From assembly GCF_023169945.1 (NCBI RefSeq), contig NZ_AP025591.1:2254501-2318500 (forward strand): a DNA stretch of 64,000 nt, given 5' to 3'. The notes below the pieces were generated by a model that was not told where the DNA came from, made no database searches, and worked only from the letters and a program-made list of their open reading frames with translations. How positions within the stretch are numbered: position 1 is the stretch's first letter; each line of letters begins with the position of its first letter. Shown here in pieces: positions 52,295-64,000 of the stretch. The DNA is from Anaeromyxobacter oryzae. GTDB lineage: Bacteria > Myxococcota > Myxococcia > Myxococcales > Anaeromyxobacteraceae. The translations under genes were made by a program, and so were the position numbers.

Positions 52295-52532
52295 CCAGCC
52301 TGGCGGCGCCAGCTCGCCCCCTCGCGTCACCAGCGCTCCGCCCTCTGTTGTGGCTTCGCGGACCGTGTGCAGGTTTCGACGAACGCACTCGAGGCGGGTG
52401 GGGCGTCGTCCTCGACATCCACCACTCCGCGTCTGGCGCCGCCCGGCATCCGGCCGGGCGCGCCGCCCGCCCGCGAAGTCTCGCGTGACAACGAATGGCC
52501 CGCGCACGGCGCGGGCTTCCAGGGGGCAGCAC

Positions 52533-53570
52533 ATGGTGAAGAGGCTTGCAGCGATCATCGCCGGCGCGATGCTGGTGGCGGGAGGCGCGTACGCCCAGAG
52601 CGGCTCGGCCGGCAGCTCCGCCGGCGCGAGCGGCTCCGACCAGAGCAGCACGAACCCGGGTGGCAGCTCGACCTCCGGGACCGGCTCCTCCGGCAGCGCC
52701 GGCTCGATGGGCAGCGGCTCGGCCGGCAGCGCGACGCCGGGCGGGACCGGCAGCAGCAGCGATACGACGACTCCGGGCACCTCCGGGTCGTCCGGCAGCG
52801 CAGGCTCGACGGGCTCCGGCTCCTCCGGCACCAGCACCGACACCACGACTCCAGGCAGCTCCGGGTCGCCGGCGGCCGGCAGCGCGGGCTCGACGGGCTC
52901 CGGCACCACGGGCAGCAGCACCGACACGGCGACCCCGGGCAGCGCCGGGTCTTCGACCGGCAGCGCGGGCTCGATGGGCTCCGGCACCTCGGGCAGCAGC
53001 ACCGACACGGCGACTCCGGGCAGCTCCGGGTCGTCGACCGGCAGCGCGGGCTCGATGGGCTCCGGCACCTCGGGCAGTAGCACCGACACGGCGACCCCGG
53101 GCAGCGCCGGGTCGTCGACCGGCAGCGCGGGCTCGATGAGCTCGGGCACCACCGGCAGCTCGGACACGACCGGTTCGTCGACGACCACCCAGAAGAAGAA
53201 GAAGAAGCACCACAGCACCACGACCGGCAGCGGCACGACGACCGGCGGGACGGGCTCCTCGGACTCGTCGACCTACGGCGGGAGCACCGGCTCCTCCGGC
53301 ACCAGCACGACGCCGGACAGCAGCTCGTCGGGCACCAGCGGCTCGCTCGGCGGCAGCTCGACGGGCGGCGCCGGCTCGTCCACGACGACGCCGGGCGGCA
53401 CCGGCTCCTCCGGCAGCGACACGTCCAGCTCCGGCTCGCTCGGCGGCTCCGGCTCCTCGAGCGGCAGCGCGGGCTCGACGGGCGGGTCCACCTCGGGGAC
53501 GAACGACACGGGCACCAGCGGCTCGTCCGGCGGCGCCGCGGGCAGCAGCACCAGCGGCAGCGGCCAGTAG
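52533..53570 (+). CDS. secreted Ser/Gly/Thr-rich repetitive protein
   Basis: 345 aa from ATG 52533. Signal peptide VKRLAAIIAGAMLVAGGAYA, then low-complexity Ser, Gly and Thr throughout, with short Pro turns (TATPGS, TTTPGTSG). A basic island, TTQKKKKKHHSTT, lies at about residue 215. A 27-residue unit TDTATPGSAGSSTGSAGSM... is repeated three times (81-bp repeats). No Cys. Could be an extracellular spacer, matrix or glycosylated protein. Composition differs from all neighbours; coding is supported by the signal peptide and the repeat unit being in frame. Confidence 0.75.
   Translation: MVKRLAAIIAGAMLVAGGAYAQSGSAGSSAGASGSDQSSTNPGGSSTSGTGSSGSAGSMGSGSAGSATPGGTGSSSDTTTPGTSGSSGSAGSTGSGSSGTSTDTTTPGSSGSPAAGSAGSTGSGTTGSSTDTATPGSAGSSTGSAGSMGSGTSGSSTDTATPGSSGSSTGSAGSMGSGTSGSSTDTATPGSAGSSTGSAGSMSSGTTGSSDTTGSSTTTQKKKKKHHSTTTGSGTTTGGTGSSDSSTYGGSTGSSGTSTTPDSSSSGTSGSLGGSSTGGAGSSTTTPGGTGSSGSDTSSSGSLGGSGSSSGSAGSTGGSTSGTNDTGTSGSSGGAAGSSTSGSGQ
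52920..53162 (+). repeat. three tandem 81-bp repeats in the Ser/Gly/Thr-rich gene
   Basis: Units start at 52920, 53001 and 53082, each encoding TDTATPGS(A/S)GSSTGSAGSM(G/S)SGT(S/T)GSS. The first two differ at few bases; the third has drifted at its end. Looser copies of the motif (TDTTTPG...) lie upstream, from about 52760. Confidence 0.85.
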
Positions 53571-53594
53571 TTCCGGCGCACGACGACGCGACGG

Positions 53595-53640
53595 GGGCCG
53601 GACGGGGAGAACAGCTCCCCGCCCGGCCCGCGTCCTTTTC
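53595..53640 (+). terminator. rho-independent terminator of the repetitive protein gene
   Basis: 15-bp stem (GGGCCGGACGGGGAG) with one A-C mismatch and a 5-base loop, then GCGTCCTTTTC; 25 bp after the stop. Confidence 0.82.
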
Positions 53641-53684
53641 GGAAGTCGCGTGTCAGACGGGTCCGGTACGCGTGGGGAGCCTCG

Positions 53685-54797
53685 ATGCCCCGCGCCCGCC
53701 GCCCCGCCCCCGCCCACCCGGCGCGCCGCGCGCGCGCCCCGGCGCCGACCACGGTCGGCCGCGGGAAGGCTCTCGTCCTGCGCGGCCGGCCGCGCGCGCC
53801 GATCTGGCGCGACGCGCTCGTGTCGCTGCACCACGGCGACGCGCTCGACCAGTACGCGGCGTGGCCCGCGCCGGCGGCGATCGTGTCCGACGGCGCGTAT
53901 GGCGTGCTCGGGTTCGAGGGCGACACCTCCGACCACCTCGAGGTGCCGGCCTGGTACGAGCCGCACGCCGCCGCCTGGGCGCGCGCCGCGACACCCGCGA
54001 CCACGCTCTGGTTCTGGAACTCGGAGATCGGCTGGGCCGCGGCGCACCCGGTCCTCGAGCGCCACGGCTGGCGCTACGTCGCGTGCAACGTCTGGAACAA
54101 GGGGCGCGGGCACGTCGCCGGGAACGTGAACACCGGCTCGATCCGCCGCTTCCCGGTGGTGACCGAGGTCTGCGTGCAGTACGTCCGCGCGCCGGTCGCG
54201 CCCGGCGGCGCGCCGCTCAAGTCCTGGCTGCTCGCGGAGTGGCGGCGGACGGGGCTGCCGCTCAAGGCCGCGAACGCGGCGTGCGGGGTGAAGGACGCGG
54301 CGGTCCGCAAGTACCTCGACCAGTCGCACCTCTGGTACTTCCCGCCGCCCGAGGCGATGGCGCGCCTCGCCGAGCACGCGAACGCCCGCGGCCGGCCGGA
54401 GGGGCGCCCCTACTTCGCCCTCGACGGCGTGGCGCCGGTCACGGCGGCGGTCTGGGCACGGATGCGCTCCACCTTTTGCTGCCCGTTCGGCGTGACGAAC
54501 GTGTGGGAGCGCGCGCCGGTCGCGGGGCCGGAGCGCGTCCGCATCCCCGGCGGCCGAGCGGTGCACCTGAACCAGAAGCCGCTCGACCTCGTGTCGAGGA
54601 TCGTGGAGGCCTCGACGAGCCCCGGCGACGTGGTCTGGGAGCCGTTCGGCGGACTCTTCACGGCCGCGCTCGCGGCGCGACGCCTCGGGCGACGCGCCTT
54701 CGCGGCCGAGCTCGACCCGACCTACTTCCAGGTGGGCGTCGCGCGGGTCGCGGCGGACGGCGCCGCGGAGCGCCGGCCGGCGTGGACGGGACCCTAG
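53685..54797 (+). CDS. site-specific DNA methyltransferase (N4/N6, orphan)
   Basis: 370 aa from ATG 53685. Basic Ala/Pro/Arg-rich start, then IVSDGAYGVLGFEGD at the position of the catalytic DPPY motif, TTLWFWNSEIGWAAAHP, and at the C-terminus LNQKPLDLVSRIVEASTSPGDVVWEPFGGLFTAALAARRLGRRAFAAELDP (motifs X and I; read in parts). Motif IV before I is the beta-class order. The SDGAYG variant is, as I recall, shared by a subfamily. No restriction enzyme is nearby. Confidence 0.82.
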   Translation: MPRARRPAPAHPARRARAPAPTTVGRGKALVLRGRPRAPIWRDALVSLHHGDALDQYAAWPAPAAIVSDGAYGVLGFEGDTSDHLEVPAWYEPHAAAWARAATPATTLWFWNSEIGWAAAHPVLERHGWRYVACNVWNKGRGHVAGNVNTGSIRRFPVVTEVCVQYVRAPVAPGGAPLKSWLLAEWRRTGLPLKAANAACGVKDAAVRKYLDQSHLWYFPPPEAMARLAEHANARGRPEGRPYFALDGVAPVTAAVWARMRSTFCCPFGVTNVWERAPVAGPERVRIPGGRAVHLNQKPLDLVSRIVEASTSPGDVVWEPFGGLFTAALAARRLGRRAFAAELDPTYFQVGVARVAADGAAERRPAWTGP

Positions 54798-55147
54798 TCC
54801 CCCATCTCGCGCAGCTCCAGCAGGCGCTGGAACACGTCGAACTTCACGACGGCGGCAGCGGCCGACTGGACGCTCCCCTGGAGCCAGTCGCGGGTGCCGT
54901 CCTCGCGGGGCTCGAGGGCGTCGAAGACGCTCGGAGACACCGCGAGCGGCTCGGTGCCCTCGAAGAGCCAGTGGTGCGGGCCGCCGGAGCGGTGGCGGGC
55001 GAGCGCCGCCTCGGCGCGCTCCCAGGCGGCGTCGCCGGACAGCTGATCGGTGTCGAGCTCGGCGGCGATGGCCGAGGCGATGGCGTGGACGGCGACGGCG
55101 TAGCGGGTGGCGGCGACGGGCGCGGCGGCCGGGAGGGCGTCGGGCAT
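54794..55147 (-). CDS. hypothetical protein
   Basis: 117 aa from ATG 55147. Ala-rich helix at the start (ATRYAVAVHAIASAIAAELDTDQL), then GGPHHWLFEGTEPLAVSPSVFDAL, an acidic turn (EPREDGT) and a last helix (AAAVVKFDVFQRLLELREMGD). Stop codons of this and the DNA methyltransferase gene overlap. No family recognised; soluble and helical. Confidence 0.65.
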   Translation of the reverse strand: MPDALPAAAPVAATRYAVAVHAIASAIAAELDTDQLSGDAAWERAEAALARHRSGGPHHWLFEGTEPLAVSPSVFDALEPREDGTRDWLQGSVQSAAAAVVKFDVFQRLLELREMGD

Positions 55148-55336
55148 CCCTGTCTCATACCTCGGGGGGCCGACAGCCGGGGCCGCTCCGACCGCGACCC
55201 GGAGCGAGGTTCGCCCGGGCTCGGCTCGGCGCCGACCTACACCGGCCCCGACCCACCCCGGAAGGCGCCCCGACCTCCCACCCCGAGGCGCGACACCTGA
55301 CCGCGCAGCATCTTTCAGGTGCGCGGCGCCCGTCCG

Positions 55337-56878
55337 ATGACCCTCGCCGATCTCGTCGACCTCGAGGCCCAGCTCCTCCGCGACCGCGACGCCGATCCCG
55401 CCGCGCTGGAGGCCCGCGACCGCGCTCTCGTGCGGCCCGCGCCCGCCGACGCCGCGCCGGGCCCGCGCCGGGCCGCGCTCGTGGCGCGCTGGCTCGCGGC
55501 GCTCCGCGCGGCGGAGCCGGGCCGGCCCTCGCCCGGCGGTGCCGTCGCGCGGGCGGTCTCCGCGGTCCGGGCCGCGCTCGTCCTCCTCGGGCTCGCGCTG
55601 GGCTGGGGCGCCGCGAGCGCGGTGCTTCGGTACGACGGCGGCCACCCGGTGAACGTGTGGGACGCGCTCCTGCTCCTCGTCGCCCTGCAGATCCTCCTCT
55701 TCGCCGCGCTGGTCGCCTCGTTCCTCGTCCCGCTCGCCGCCACCGGCGCGGCGATCCTCGGTCCGCTCCGCGGCGCCGTCGCGGCCCTCTACCCCGCGCT
55801 CGCGGCCCGCGCCGCCTCCGTTGCGCGCCGCTCCGGCGGGCCCCGCGACACGGCCGCCGCCGCGCGCCGGACCGAGTGGCTCGCCCTCTGGCACCACCTC
55901 CGCTCGCGACGCTCGCTCTACCACCGGCTCGAGCCGTGGCTCGTGCTCGGGCTCACGCAGGCGTTCGGCGTCGCCTTCAACGTGGGCGCGCTCCTCGCCG
56001 CGCTCCGCCTCGTGGTCTTCTCCGACGTCGCCTTCGGCTGGTCGTCCACGCTCGCCGTGCTCGACCCGGCGCGCTTCCACGCCCTCGTCCACGCCCTCGC
56101 GCTGCCCTGGCGCGCCCTCTGGCCCGACGCGGATCCGTCGCTCGCCCTCGTCGAGGCGACCCGCTACTCGCGACTCGAGTCGGCCTACTTCCTCGCGGGC
56201 GCCGGGCGCGCGGCGCGCCCCGACCTCGTGGGCGGCTGGTGGCCCTTCCTCCTCGCCGCGATCGGCACCTACGGCCTCCTCCCCCGGGCGGCGACGCTCG
56301 CCGTGGCCTCGCTCCGCGCGCGCCGGCTCCTCGCGCGCCTGCCGCTCGACGACGCGGAGGTGTCGCGCGTGGTCCGGCGCCTCGTCGAGCCCCACGTCGC
56401 GACCCGGGCCGAGGCGCCCGAGGCGGACGCGCCCGCGCCGGCGCCCCTCCCCGACGTCGTCGCCCGGCCGGGCGAGGGCGGCCGCTGCGCCGTCGTGCTC
56501 TGGCGCGACGTGCCGTCCGGCGAGGCCCTCGCGCGCGCCGTGGCGGCGCAGACGCACCGGCCCGTCGCCCTCGTCCGCGCCGCGGGCGGGCGCGCCTACG
56601 ACGAGGCGGGCGTCGACTGGCGGGCGGCGGTGGATGGCGCCGAGCCCGTGGTGCTCGTCGCGGAGGCGTTCGAGGCGCCGGACCGTGCCGCGCTCCGGCT
56701 CCTCACCGACCTGCGCCGGGCGCTCGGCCCGCGCCGCCACCTCGTCGTGCTCCTCGTCGACGCCGTCCGCGGCCTGCCGCGGCCGCCGCGCGCCGCCGAC
56801 GTCCGCACCTGGCGAGACGTCCTCGCCCGCCTCGCCGACCCGTTCCTCGCCGTCGAGCCGCTCCGGGGGATCGCGTGA
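55337..56878 (+). CDS. DUF2868 membrane protein
   Basis: 513 aa from ATG 55337. N-terminal [19 protein letters not shown] is the start of DUF2868. Four transmembrane helices lie around residues 80-150 and 210-330 ([47 protein letters not shown]). [20 protein letters not shown] stretch follows, then a soluble C-terminal domain. It overlaps the GTPase gene by 4 bp (GTGA). DUF2868 and DUF3482 pairs are common in proteobacteria, with function unknown. Confidence 0.88.
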   Translation: MTLADLVDLEAQLLRDRDADPAALEARDRALVRPAPADAAPGPRRAALVARWLAALRAAEPGRPSPGGAVARAVSAVRAALVLLGLALGWGAASAVLRYDGGHPVNVWDALLLLVALQILLFAALVASFLVPLAATGAAILGPLRGAVAALYPALAARAASVARRSGGPRDTAAAARRTEWLALWHHLRSRRSLYHRLEPWLVLGLTQAFGVAFNVGALLAALRLVVFSDVAFGWSSTLAVLDPARFHALVHALALPWRALWPDADPSLALVEATRYSRLESAYFLAGAGRAARPDLVGGWWPFLLAAIGTYGLLPRAATLAVASLRARRLLARLPLDDAEVSRVVRRLVEPHVATRAEAPEADAPAPAPLPDVVARPGEGGRCAVVLWRDVPSGEALARAVAAQTHRPVALVRAAGGRAYDEAGVDWRAAVDGAEPVVLVAEAFEAPDRAALRLLTDLRRALGPRRHLVVLLVDAVRGLPRPPRAADVRTWRDVLARLADPFLAVEPLRGIA

Positions 56879-58356
56879 CGGCGCCGGACACCGAGGTCCC
56901 GCGCTTCGCGGTGGTCGGGCGCGTGAACAAGGGGAAGTCGAGCATCGTCTCGACGCTCGCCGAGGACGAGTCCGTCCGGATCGACCCGCGCCCGGGCACG
57001 ACCACGGAGATCCGCGAGTACCCGGTGAAGGTGGACGGCCGGACGCTGTTCGTGCTGGTCGACACGCCCGGGTTCGAGGACGCGCCGCGCGCCCTCGCCT
57101 GGCTCCGCGCGCGCGAGGTTTCCGCGTCGGAGCGCCCCGCCCGCGTCGCGGAGCTCGTCCGCGGGCACGAGGGCACCGACGACTTCGTCGAGGAGCGGCG
57201 GCTCCTCGCCCCCATCCTGGCCGGCGCGAGCGTGCTCTACGTCGTCGACGGCACGAAGCCCTTCCGGCCGAACTACGAGGCGGAGATGGAGATCCTCCGC
57301 TGGGCCGGGCGCCCCGCGATGGCGCTCGTGAACCGGATCGGCGCGGGCGACCACGCGGCCGAGTGGCACCGCGCCCTCGGCCAGTACTTCCACGTCGTGC
57401 GCGACTTCGACGCGCACGCCGCGACGTTCGAGGAGCGCCTCGCCCTCCTGCGCGCGTTCCGGGAGCTCCGCCCGGAGTGGAGGTCGGCGATCGACGAGGC
57501 GCTGGCGGCGCTCGTCGCGCAGCGGCTCCGGCGCCGCGCGGACGCCGCCGCCGAGATCGCGGACCTCCTCGCCGATGCGCTCACGCACGTGGAGGAGCTC
57601 ACCGTCGCGGACCCCGCCGCGCTCCGGGGCGAGCGCGACCGGCTCGAGCGGAGCTTCCACGACGCGCTCCGCGCGCGGGAGGCCCGGGCGCGACGGCGCG
57701 TCGAGGCGCTGTACGCGATCGGCGAGGCGACGTTCCGCGAGGCGGCGCTCGAGCGGCCCGCGCTCGAGAAGGACCTCTTCGCGGAGGAGACCTGGCAGAT
57801 CCTCGGCCTCTCCCCCGGGCAGCTCGTCGCCGCCGGGGCCATCGCCGGCGCGACCGTGGGCGGCGCGATCGACGCGGCGGTCGGCGGGGCGAGCCTGCTC
57901 GCCGGGACCGTGCTCGGCGGCGCGCTCGGCGGCGGCGGCGCGCTCTACGGCGTCGGGCGCCGCTTCGCGCGGGTGCGCCCGGCCGGGCCGCCGGGGGTGC
58001 CGGGGCTCCTGCTCGACGCTCGCCGCCTGGTCGCACGGGGCCGGACGTTCCGCATCGGGCCGCACGCGGGTCTGAACTTCCCGTGGATCCTGCTCGACCG
58101 CGCCCTCCTCCACTACGACGCGGTGGTGCACCACGCGCACGCACGCCGCGGCGAGGTCGCGCTCGCGTCCGGAGCGCGCGCCGGCGTCGTCGCCGACCTC
58201 GCGCGCGGGGAGCGCCGCGAGCTCGAGGCCGTGTTCCTCCGGCTGCGCCGCGGCGCGCCGGATCCGCCGCGCACCGTCCGCGACGCGCTCGAGCGGGCGA
58301 TCGCGCGGGTGCTGGCGCGGGTCGATCCGCTCCCCGGCGACCCCGCCCCGGTCTAG
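56875..58356 (+). CDS. DUF3482 GTPase
   Basis: 493 aa from GTG 56875. Era-like GTPase: P-loop GRVNKGKSS (15-23), switch Thr in [13 protein letters not shown]3 DTPG (63-66) and G4 VNRIG in place of NKxD. The second half is DUF3482: helical, with hydrophobic Gly/Ala segments [20 protein letters not shown] and [20 protein letters not shown] that may enter the membrane. It should work with the DUF2868 protein, perhaps at the inner membrane. Confidence 0.9.
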   Translation: MTAPDTEVPRFAVVGRVNKGKSSIVSTLAEDESVRIDPRPGTTTEIREYPVKVDGRTLFVLVDTPGFEDAPRALAWLRAREVSASERPARVAELVRGHEGTDDFVEERRLLAPILAGASVLYVVDGTKPFRPNYEAEMEILRWAGRPAMALVNRIGAGDHAAEWHRALGQYFHVVRDFDAHAATFEERLALLRAFRELRPEWRSAIDEALAALVAQRLRRRADAAAEIADLLADALTHVEELTVADPAALRGERDRLERSFHDALRAREARARRRVEALYAIGEATFREAALERPALEKDLFAEETWQILGLSPGQLVAAGAIAGATVGGAIDAAVGGASLLAGTVLGGALGGGGALYGVGRRFARVRPAGPPGVPGLLLDARRLVARGRTFRIGPHAGLNFPWILLDRALLHYDAVVHHAHARRGEVALASGARAGVVADLARGERRELEAVFLRLRRGAPDPPRTVRDALERAIARVLARVDPLPGDPAPV

Positions 58357-58574
58357 GCGAGCCGGGCCGCCCCGCTCGCGTGCCGCTTGATTTGTCCCCG
58401 CGGACGGGTCCGAATGGGCTTTTCGGACAGGGGAGCCATGGGCCATGCGAGGGGTCCCGCCCGCGAGGCGGCGGTCGAGGGGCGCGCCGGCATGGCGCGC
58501 GCGGAGGCCGTTGCGCGCCCGCGGGGCAGGATCCACACGCCAGCTCGGGGTCGGCTCACGGGGAGGGCCGCGCG

Positions 58575-61517
<2,943 letters not shown>

Positions 61518-61600
61518 CGGATGCCTTCGGCTCGGGTCCGCGGTAAGCTTTCGCCGGCGCGTATTCACTCCACGAGAACGGCGCCAGGACAGGGGGACTC

Positions 61601-62104
61601 ATGGCGAAGAAGACGGCGCCCGGCAAGGGCCGCGGCGGCAGCGCGAAGGTCGGCGGGGGCAAGTCGATGGGCGCGCCGCAGGCCGCGGACGTGATCCGCG
61701 GCGTGCTCGAGACGTTCTACCCGCGCGGCGCGGCCCTCACGAAGGTGGCGACCGCCACGACGTCCTCGGGCGTGAGCACGATGATGCAGCGGGGGAGCGA
61801 CCCCGGGCAGGATCCTTCCACGCTCAGCGTCGTCCTCACCGACTCCGTCGTCGACGCCACCGACCCGACCGGCGCCACCGTCACGGCGATGAAGAAGGCC
61901 GCCGCGCTCCCGTCGCTGCCCCGCGCGCTCGCCCAGGGCGTCGACGCGCTCTGCGCGAAGGGCGAGCCGGACAGCAAGTGGGCGAAGGTCATCCGGAACG
62001 GCCTGCTCCGCTCGCTCGCGGAGGCGCACCAGGGGACGGACGACCCGGCCCGCCGCGCCGCCATCGAGGAGGCGGTCGCGCACATCGCGACGCGGTGGAA
62101 GTGA
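61601..62104 (+). CDS. 167-aa protein coupled to the ATP-grasp ligase (candidate substrate)
   Basis: ATG 61601 follows GGGGACTC. The N-terminus is basic and Gly/Lys-rich (KKTAPGKGRGGSAKVGGGKS), then a helix (AADVIRGVLETFYPRG), a Thr/Ser/Asp-rich middle at residues 47-95 (TKVATATTSSGVSTM..., VVLTDSVVDATDPTGATVTAM) and a helical end (AAIEEAVAHIATRWK). Its stop overlaps the ligase start (GTGA), so the two are coupled. Graspetide precursors have Thr/Ser and Asp/Glu in C-terminal cores; here such residues are in the middle. It may be the substrate, a scaffold or an unrelated protein. No family recognised. Confidence 0.7.
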   Translation: MAKKTAPGKGRGGSAKVGGGKSMGAPQAADVIRGVLETFYPRGAALTKVATATTSSGVSTMMQRGSDPGQDPSTLSVVLTDSVVDATDPTGATVTAMKKAAALPSLPRALAQGVDALCAKGEPDSKWAKVIRNGLLRSLAEAHQGTDDPARRAAIEEAVAHIATRWK

Positions 62105-63084
62105 TCCTCGCGGTCGCGCCGCGGGACGACGTCCACGCGGCCGCGGTCTCGCGCGCGCTCTCGGCGAGGGGCGAGGAGCTGATCCGCCTCGACCTCTCGC
62201 GCTTCCCGCGCCGGGGCACGATCGCGCTCGGGGTCGAGCGCGGCCCGGGCCAGCTCGTCCTCCGCGACGGCCGCAGGACGATCGACGTCTCCCGCTGCCG
62301 CGCGATCTGGTGGCGCCGCCCGGCGCCCTTCGCGCTGCCGGCGGAGGTCGGGCCGCCGGCGCTGCGGGGCTTCGCGCTCGCGGAGACCAGCGCGGCGTTC
62401 TCGGCGCTGTGGCTGTCCGTGAGGACGCGGTGGGTGAACGATCCGGTGCGCACCGAGATCGCGTCCCGCAAGCCCCACCAGCTCGCGGTCGCCGCCGCGG
62501 CCGGGCTCGCCGTCCCGCGGACGCTCGTCACGAGCGACCCAGGCCGCGCGCGCGCCTTCCTCCGCGCCTGCGGGGCCCGGCACGGCGCCCCGGCGGCGGT
62601 GCTGAAGACGCTCACGCCGTTACCGGACCGGCACGCGTTCACCCGGCGGGTGACGGCGAGGGACGTGGCCGCGCTCGGCGCACTCCGCCACGCGCCGGTG
62701 ATCCTCCAGGAGCGCGTGGACGGGGTGGACCTCCGGGTCACCGCGGTCGGCGGGCGGCTGTTCGCGATGGAGGTGGACGCGCGGGACACCGCGTTCCCGG
62801 ACGACGTCCGGCAGGACTGGCCCGCGGCCGCCCGGACCGCCCGCCCCGCCCGGCTCCCGCCGGCGGTCGCGGCCGGGATCCGCGCGGTGATGGATCGGCT
62901 CGGGCTCGTCTACGGCGCCTTCGACCTGCGGCGCCGGGACGACGGCGAGCACCTGTTCCTCGAGGTGAACCCCGCGGGGCAGTGGCTGTTCGTCGAGGAC
63001 GCGACCGGGCTGCCGATCACGGCGGCGGTGGCGGAGCTGCTGCTCGGGCGCCGGGGCGGGGCCGCGCGACGCGGGGCCCGTTAG
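62101..63084 (+). CDS. graspetide-synthetase-like ATP-grasp ligase (MvdC/MvdD type)
   Basis: 327 aa from GTG 62101. N-terminal domain ILAVAPRDDVHAAAVSRALSARG, with CRAIWWRRPAPFALP at the place of the WxRR motif of graspetide ligases. ATP-grasp: AVLKTLTPLP (Lys), ILQERVDGVDLRVTAVGG, and YGAFDLRRRDDGEHLFLEVNPAGQWLFVEDATGLPIT, where FLEVNPAGQW carries the Mg/ATP ligands (read in parts). These are hallmarks of MvdD/TgnB enzymes that form ester or amide links between side chains. No protease or transporter is adjacent. Confidence 0.88.
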   Translation: MILAVAPRDDVHAAAVSRALSARGEELIRLDLSRFPRRGTIALGVERGPGQLVLRDGRRTIDVSRCRAIWWRRPAPFALPAEVGPPALRGFALAETSAAFSALWLSVRTRWVNDPVRTEIASRKPHQLAVAAAAGLAVPRTLVTSDPGRARAFLRACGARHGAPAAVLKTLTPLPDRHAFTRRVTARDVAALGALRHAPVILQERVDGVDLRVTAVGGRLFAMEVDARDTAFPDDVRQDWPAAARTARPARLPPAVAAGIRAVMDRLGLVYGAFDLRRRDDGEHLFLEVNPAGQWLFVEDATGLPITAAVAELLLGRRGGAARRGAR

Positions 63085-63088
63085 CGGA

Positions 63089-63988
63089 TCACCGCCTCTT
63101 CCGGCGCGACGCGTGGAGCCGCCATGCGGCGGGCGCGCCGCCCGTCGCCCAGGGAAGGCCCGACGCCGGCAGGACCTCGACGCCCGTCGCGTCGCCGCTC
63201 GTCGCGCGCGCGACCCAGCCCTCCCGCGCGTCGTGCGCGAGCCGCGCTCCGATCGCGCGCTGCCGGAGGATGCGGTACCAGCCGAACCCGAACATCGCCA
63301 GCCACGCGACGATCCGGAACGCCGTGGGCGCGGGCGCGCGGCGCCCGTCGGGGATCGAGTCCAGGATCGCCACCACGGCGAGCACCGTGCCGGCCGAGAG
63401 CGCGACGGGGACGCGCCGGAGCTCGCTGGCCCTCCGCTCGACCTCGGCGCGCTCGTCCGGCACGAGCGGCCGGCGCGCCCACTCGAACCCGCGGAGCGGC
63501 TCCGGGATCGACGCGCGCGGTACCGCCCAGGTCGCCTCGCCCGCGCCGGGCGCCGCCTCGCCGACGAGGGCCTTGCGCGCCGGCGGGACCACCGCCCCGT
63601 TCACCCGGATGACGCGCTCGCTCGCAGGGAGGACCGCGACGCCCCGCGCAGCGTCGCCGAACTCCTCCACGGCGCCGGCTCGGAGATCTCGCCCGAGCGC
63701 GCGCGCGTCGTGGACCGCGTCGCGCACGAGCAGGATCGTGACCGGGAGGCCGAGGAGGAAGGCGACCAGCGCGGTCGGCCCGATGATCCACCCGGCGATC
63801 ACGTCCGGCACGCCGAGCGCCGACACCGTGGCGGCGACGCCGACGAGCGCCGCGACGGCGCCGGGAAAGACGAGGAGCGACGCGGCGGCACGCCGCCAGA
63901 GCCGGCGCCGAGCGGCACGGATCTGCTCGCGCTCCTCCGGACGGAGCGGCCGGAGCCCGGCGCTGGGGAGGCCCTCGCAGTAACGCAC
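63089..63988 (-). CDS. hypothetical membrane protein
   Basis: 299 aa from ATG 63988. Two helix pairs: residues 33-90 (AAASLLVFPGAVAALVGVAA, IIGPTALVAFLLGLPVTILLV) and 195-240 (VPVALSAGTVLAVVAILDSI, AFRIVAWLAMFGFGWYRIL). Between them is a soluble region with VLPASERVIRVNGAVVPPARKALVG, a small beta domain that occurs again in degraded form as GVEVLPASGLPWATG at the end. No family recognised. Convergent with the ligase, 4 bp between stops. Confidence 0.7.
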   Translation of the reverse strand: MRYCEGLPSAGLRPLRPEEREQIRAARRRLWRRAAASLLVFPGAVAALVGVAATVSALGVPDVIAGWIIGPTALVAFLLGLPVTILLVRDAVHDARALGRDLRAGAVEEFGDAARGVAVLPASERVIRVNGAVVPPARKALVGEAAPGAGEATWAVPRASIPEPLRGFEWARRPLVPDERAEVERRASELRRVPVALSAGTVLAVVAILDSIPDGRRAPAPTAFRIVAWLAMFGFGWYRILRQRAIGARLAHDAREGWVARATSGDATGVEVLPASGLPWATGGAPAAWRLHASRRKRR

Positions 63989-64000
63989 GCCGCGATGCTA

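Noticed and set aside
52920..53162. CRISPR-like array or mobile-element repeat.
   Set aside because: The 81-bp units are contiguous, in frame and code for one protein; there are no spacers.
53685..54797. Loss of the catalytic DPPY motif in the DNA methyltransferase as a sign of inactivity.
   Set aside because: The SDGAYG form sits in the right place with the rest of the fold kept, and I recall it from a subfamily, so it is probably a normal variant.

Overview
The window is about 73% G+C, with long antisense reading frames over almost every gene. Gene content (NrfD-type quinone modules, c7-type triheme cytochrome, acetate kinase, many redox proteins, Ser/Thr kinase with TPR tail, DUF2868/DUF3482 pair) points to a myxobacterium, most likely Anaeromyxobacter or a close relative. 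This placement is inference from gene content and composition; no rRNA or marker gene is present. No tRNA, rRNA, CRISPR array, transposase or prophage gene was seen, so this reads as chromosomal backbone with small accessory modules.

Layout. 1-2283: end of a ubiquitin-like conjugation module, with the tail of an E2-like gene, a 62-aa protein and a JAMM peptidase - E2-fold-like - ThiF/E1 triple fusion. 2292-12278: mixed single genes (MscS channel, USP, PEBP, VOC, cold-shock protein, methyltransferase, hydrolase, Sel1-repeat protein). 12431-17783: malate synthase homologue, acetate kinase, EttA. 17925-19424: an SDR and its TetR regulator with two matching operators. 19474-25678: GST, aldo/keto reductase and a sugar ABC operon (ROK kinase, binding protein, two permeases, no ATPase). 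25730-31023: a tightly overlapping operon for a nitrate-reductase-like molybdoenzyme with ferredoxin, Rieske protein, NarI-like membrane protein, small membrane protein and an HPP protein. 31195-34514: hemerythrins, a Ric/YtfE repair protein, a PAS protein, a GcvH-like protein that lacks the lipoyl lysine, and a 24-residue membrane microprotein. 34960-37468: a HybA/HybB-like plus triheme cytochrome module without hydrogenase subunits.

37768-41454 holds small proteins, a second cold-shock gene, an adenosine-specific kinase, an EcsC protein and a Trp-rich secreted protein. 41471-44770 holds two phosphoribosyltransferase-like paralogues, the first coupled to an APH-like kinase and a CysC-like kinase. 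44998-50156: a P2-type cation ATPase, then LysR and tandem YceI genes. 50324-55147: diheme cytochrome, cupin, a repetitive Ser/Gly/Thr-rich secreted protein and an orphan DNA methyltransferase. 55337-63084: DUF2868, DUF3482 GTPase, a Ser/Thr kinase with TPR-like tail, then a 167-aa protein translationally coupled to a graspetide-type ATP-grasp ligase.

The best candidates for undescribed biology are the E2 / JAMM-E1 fusion module at the left edge, the ATP-grasp ligase with its atypical candidate substrate at the right edge, the redox cluster with a non-lipoylatable GcvH-like protein and microprotein, and the degenerate phosphoribosyltransferase - APH - CysC-like three-gene unit. All functions are inferred from motifs read by eye; no database search was run.
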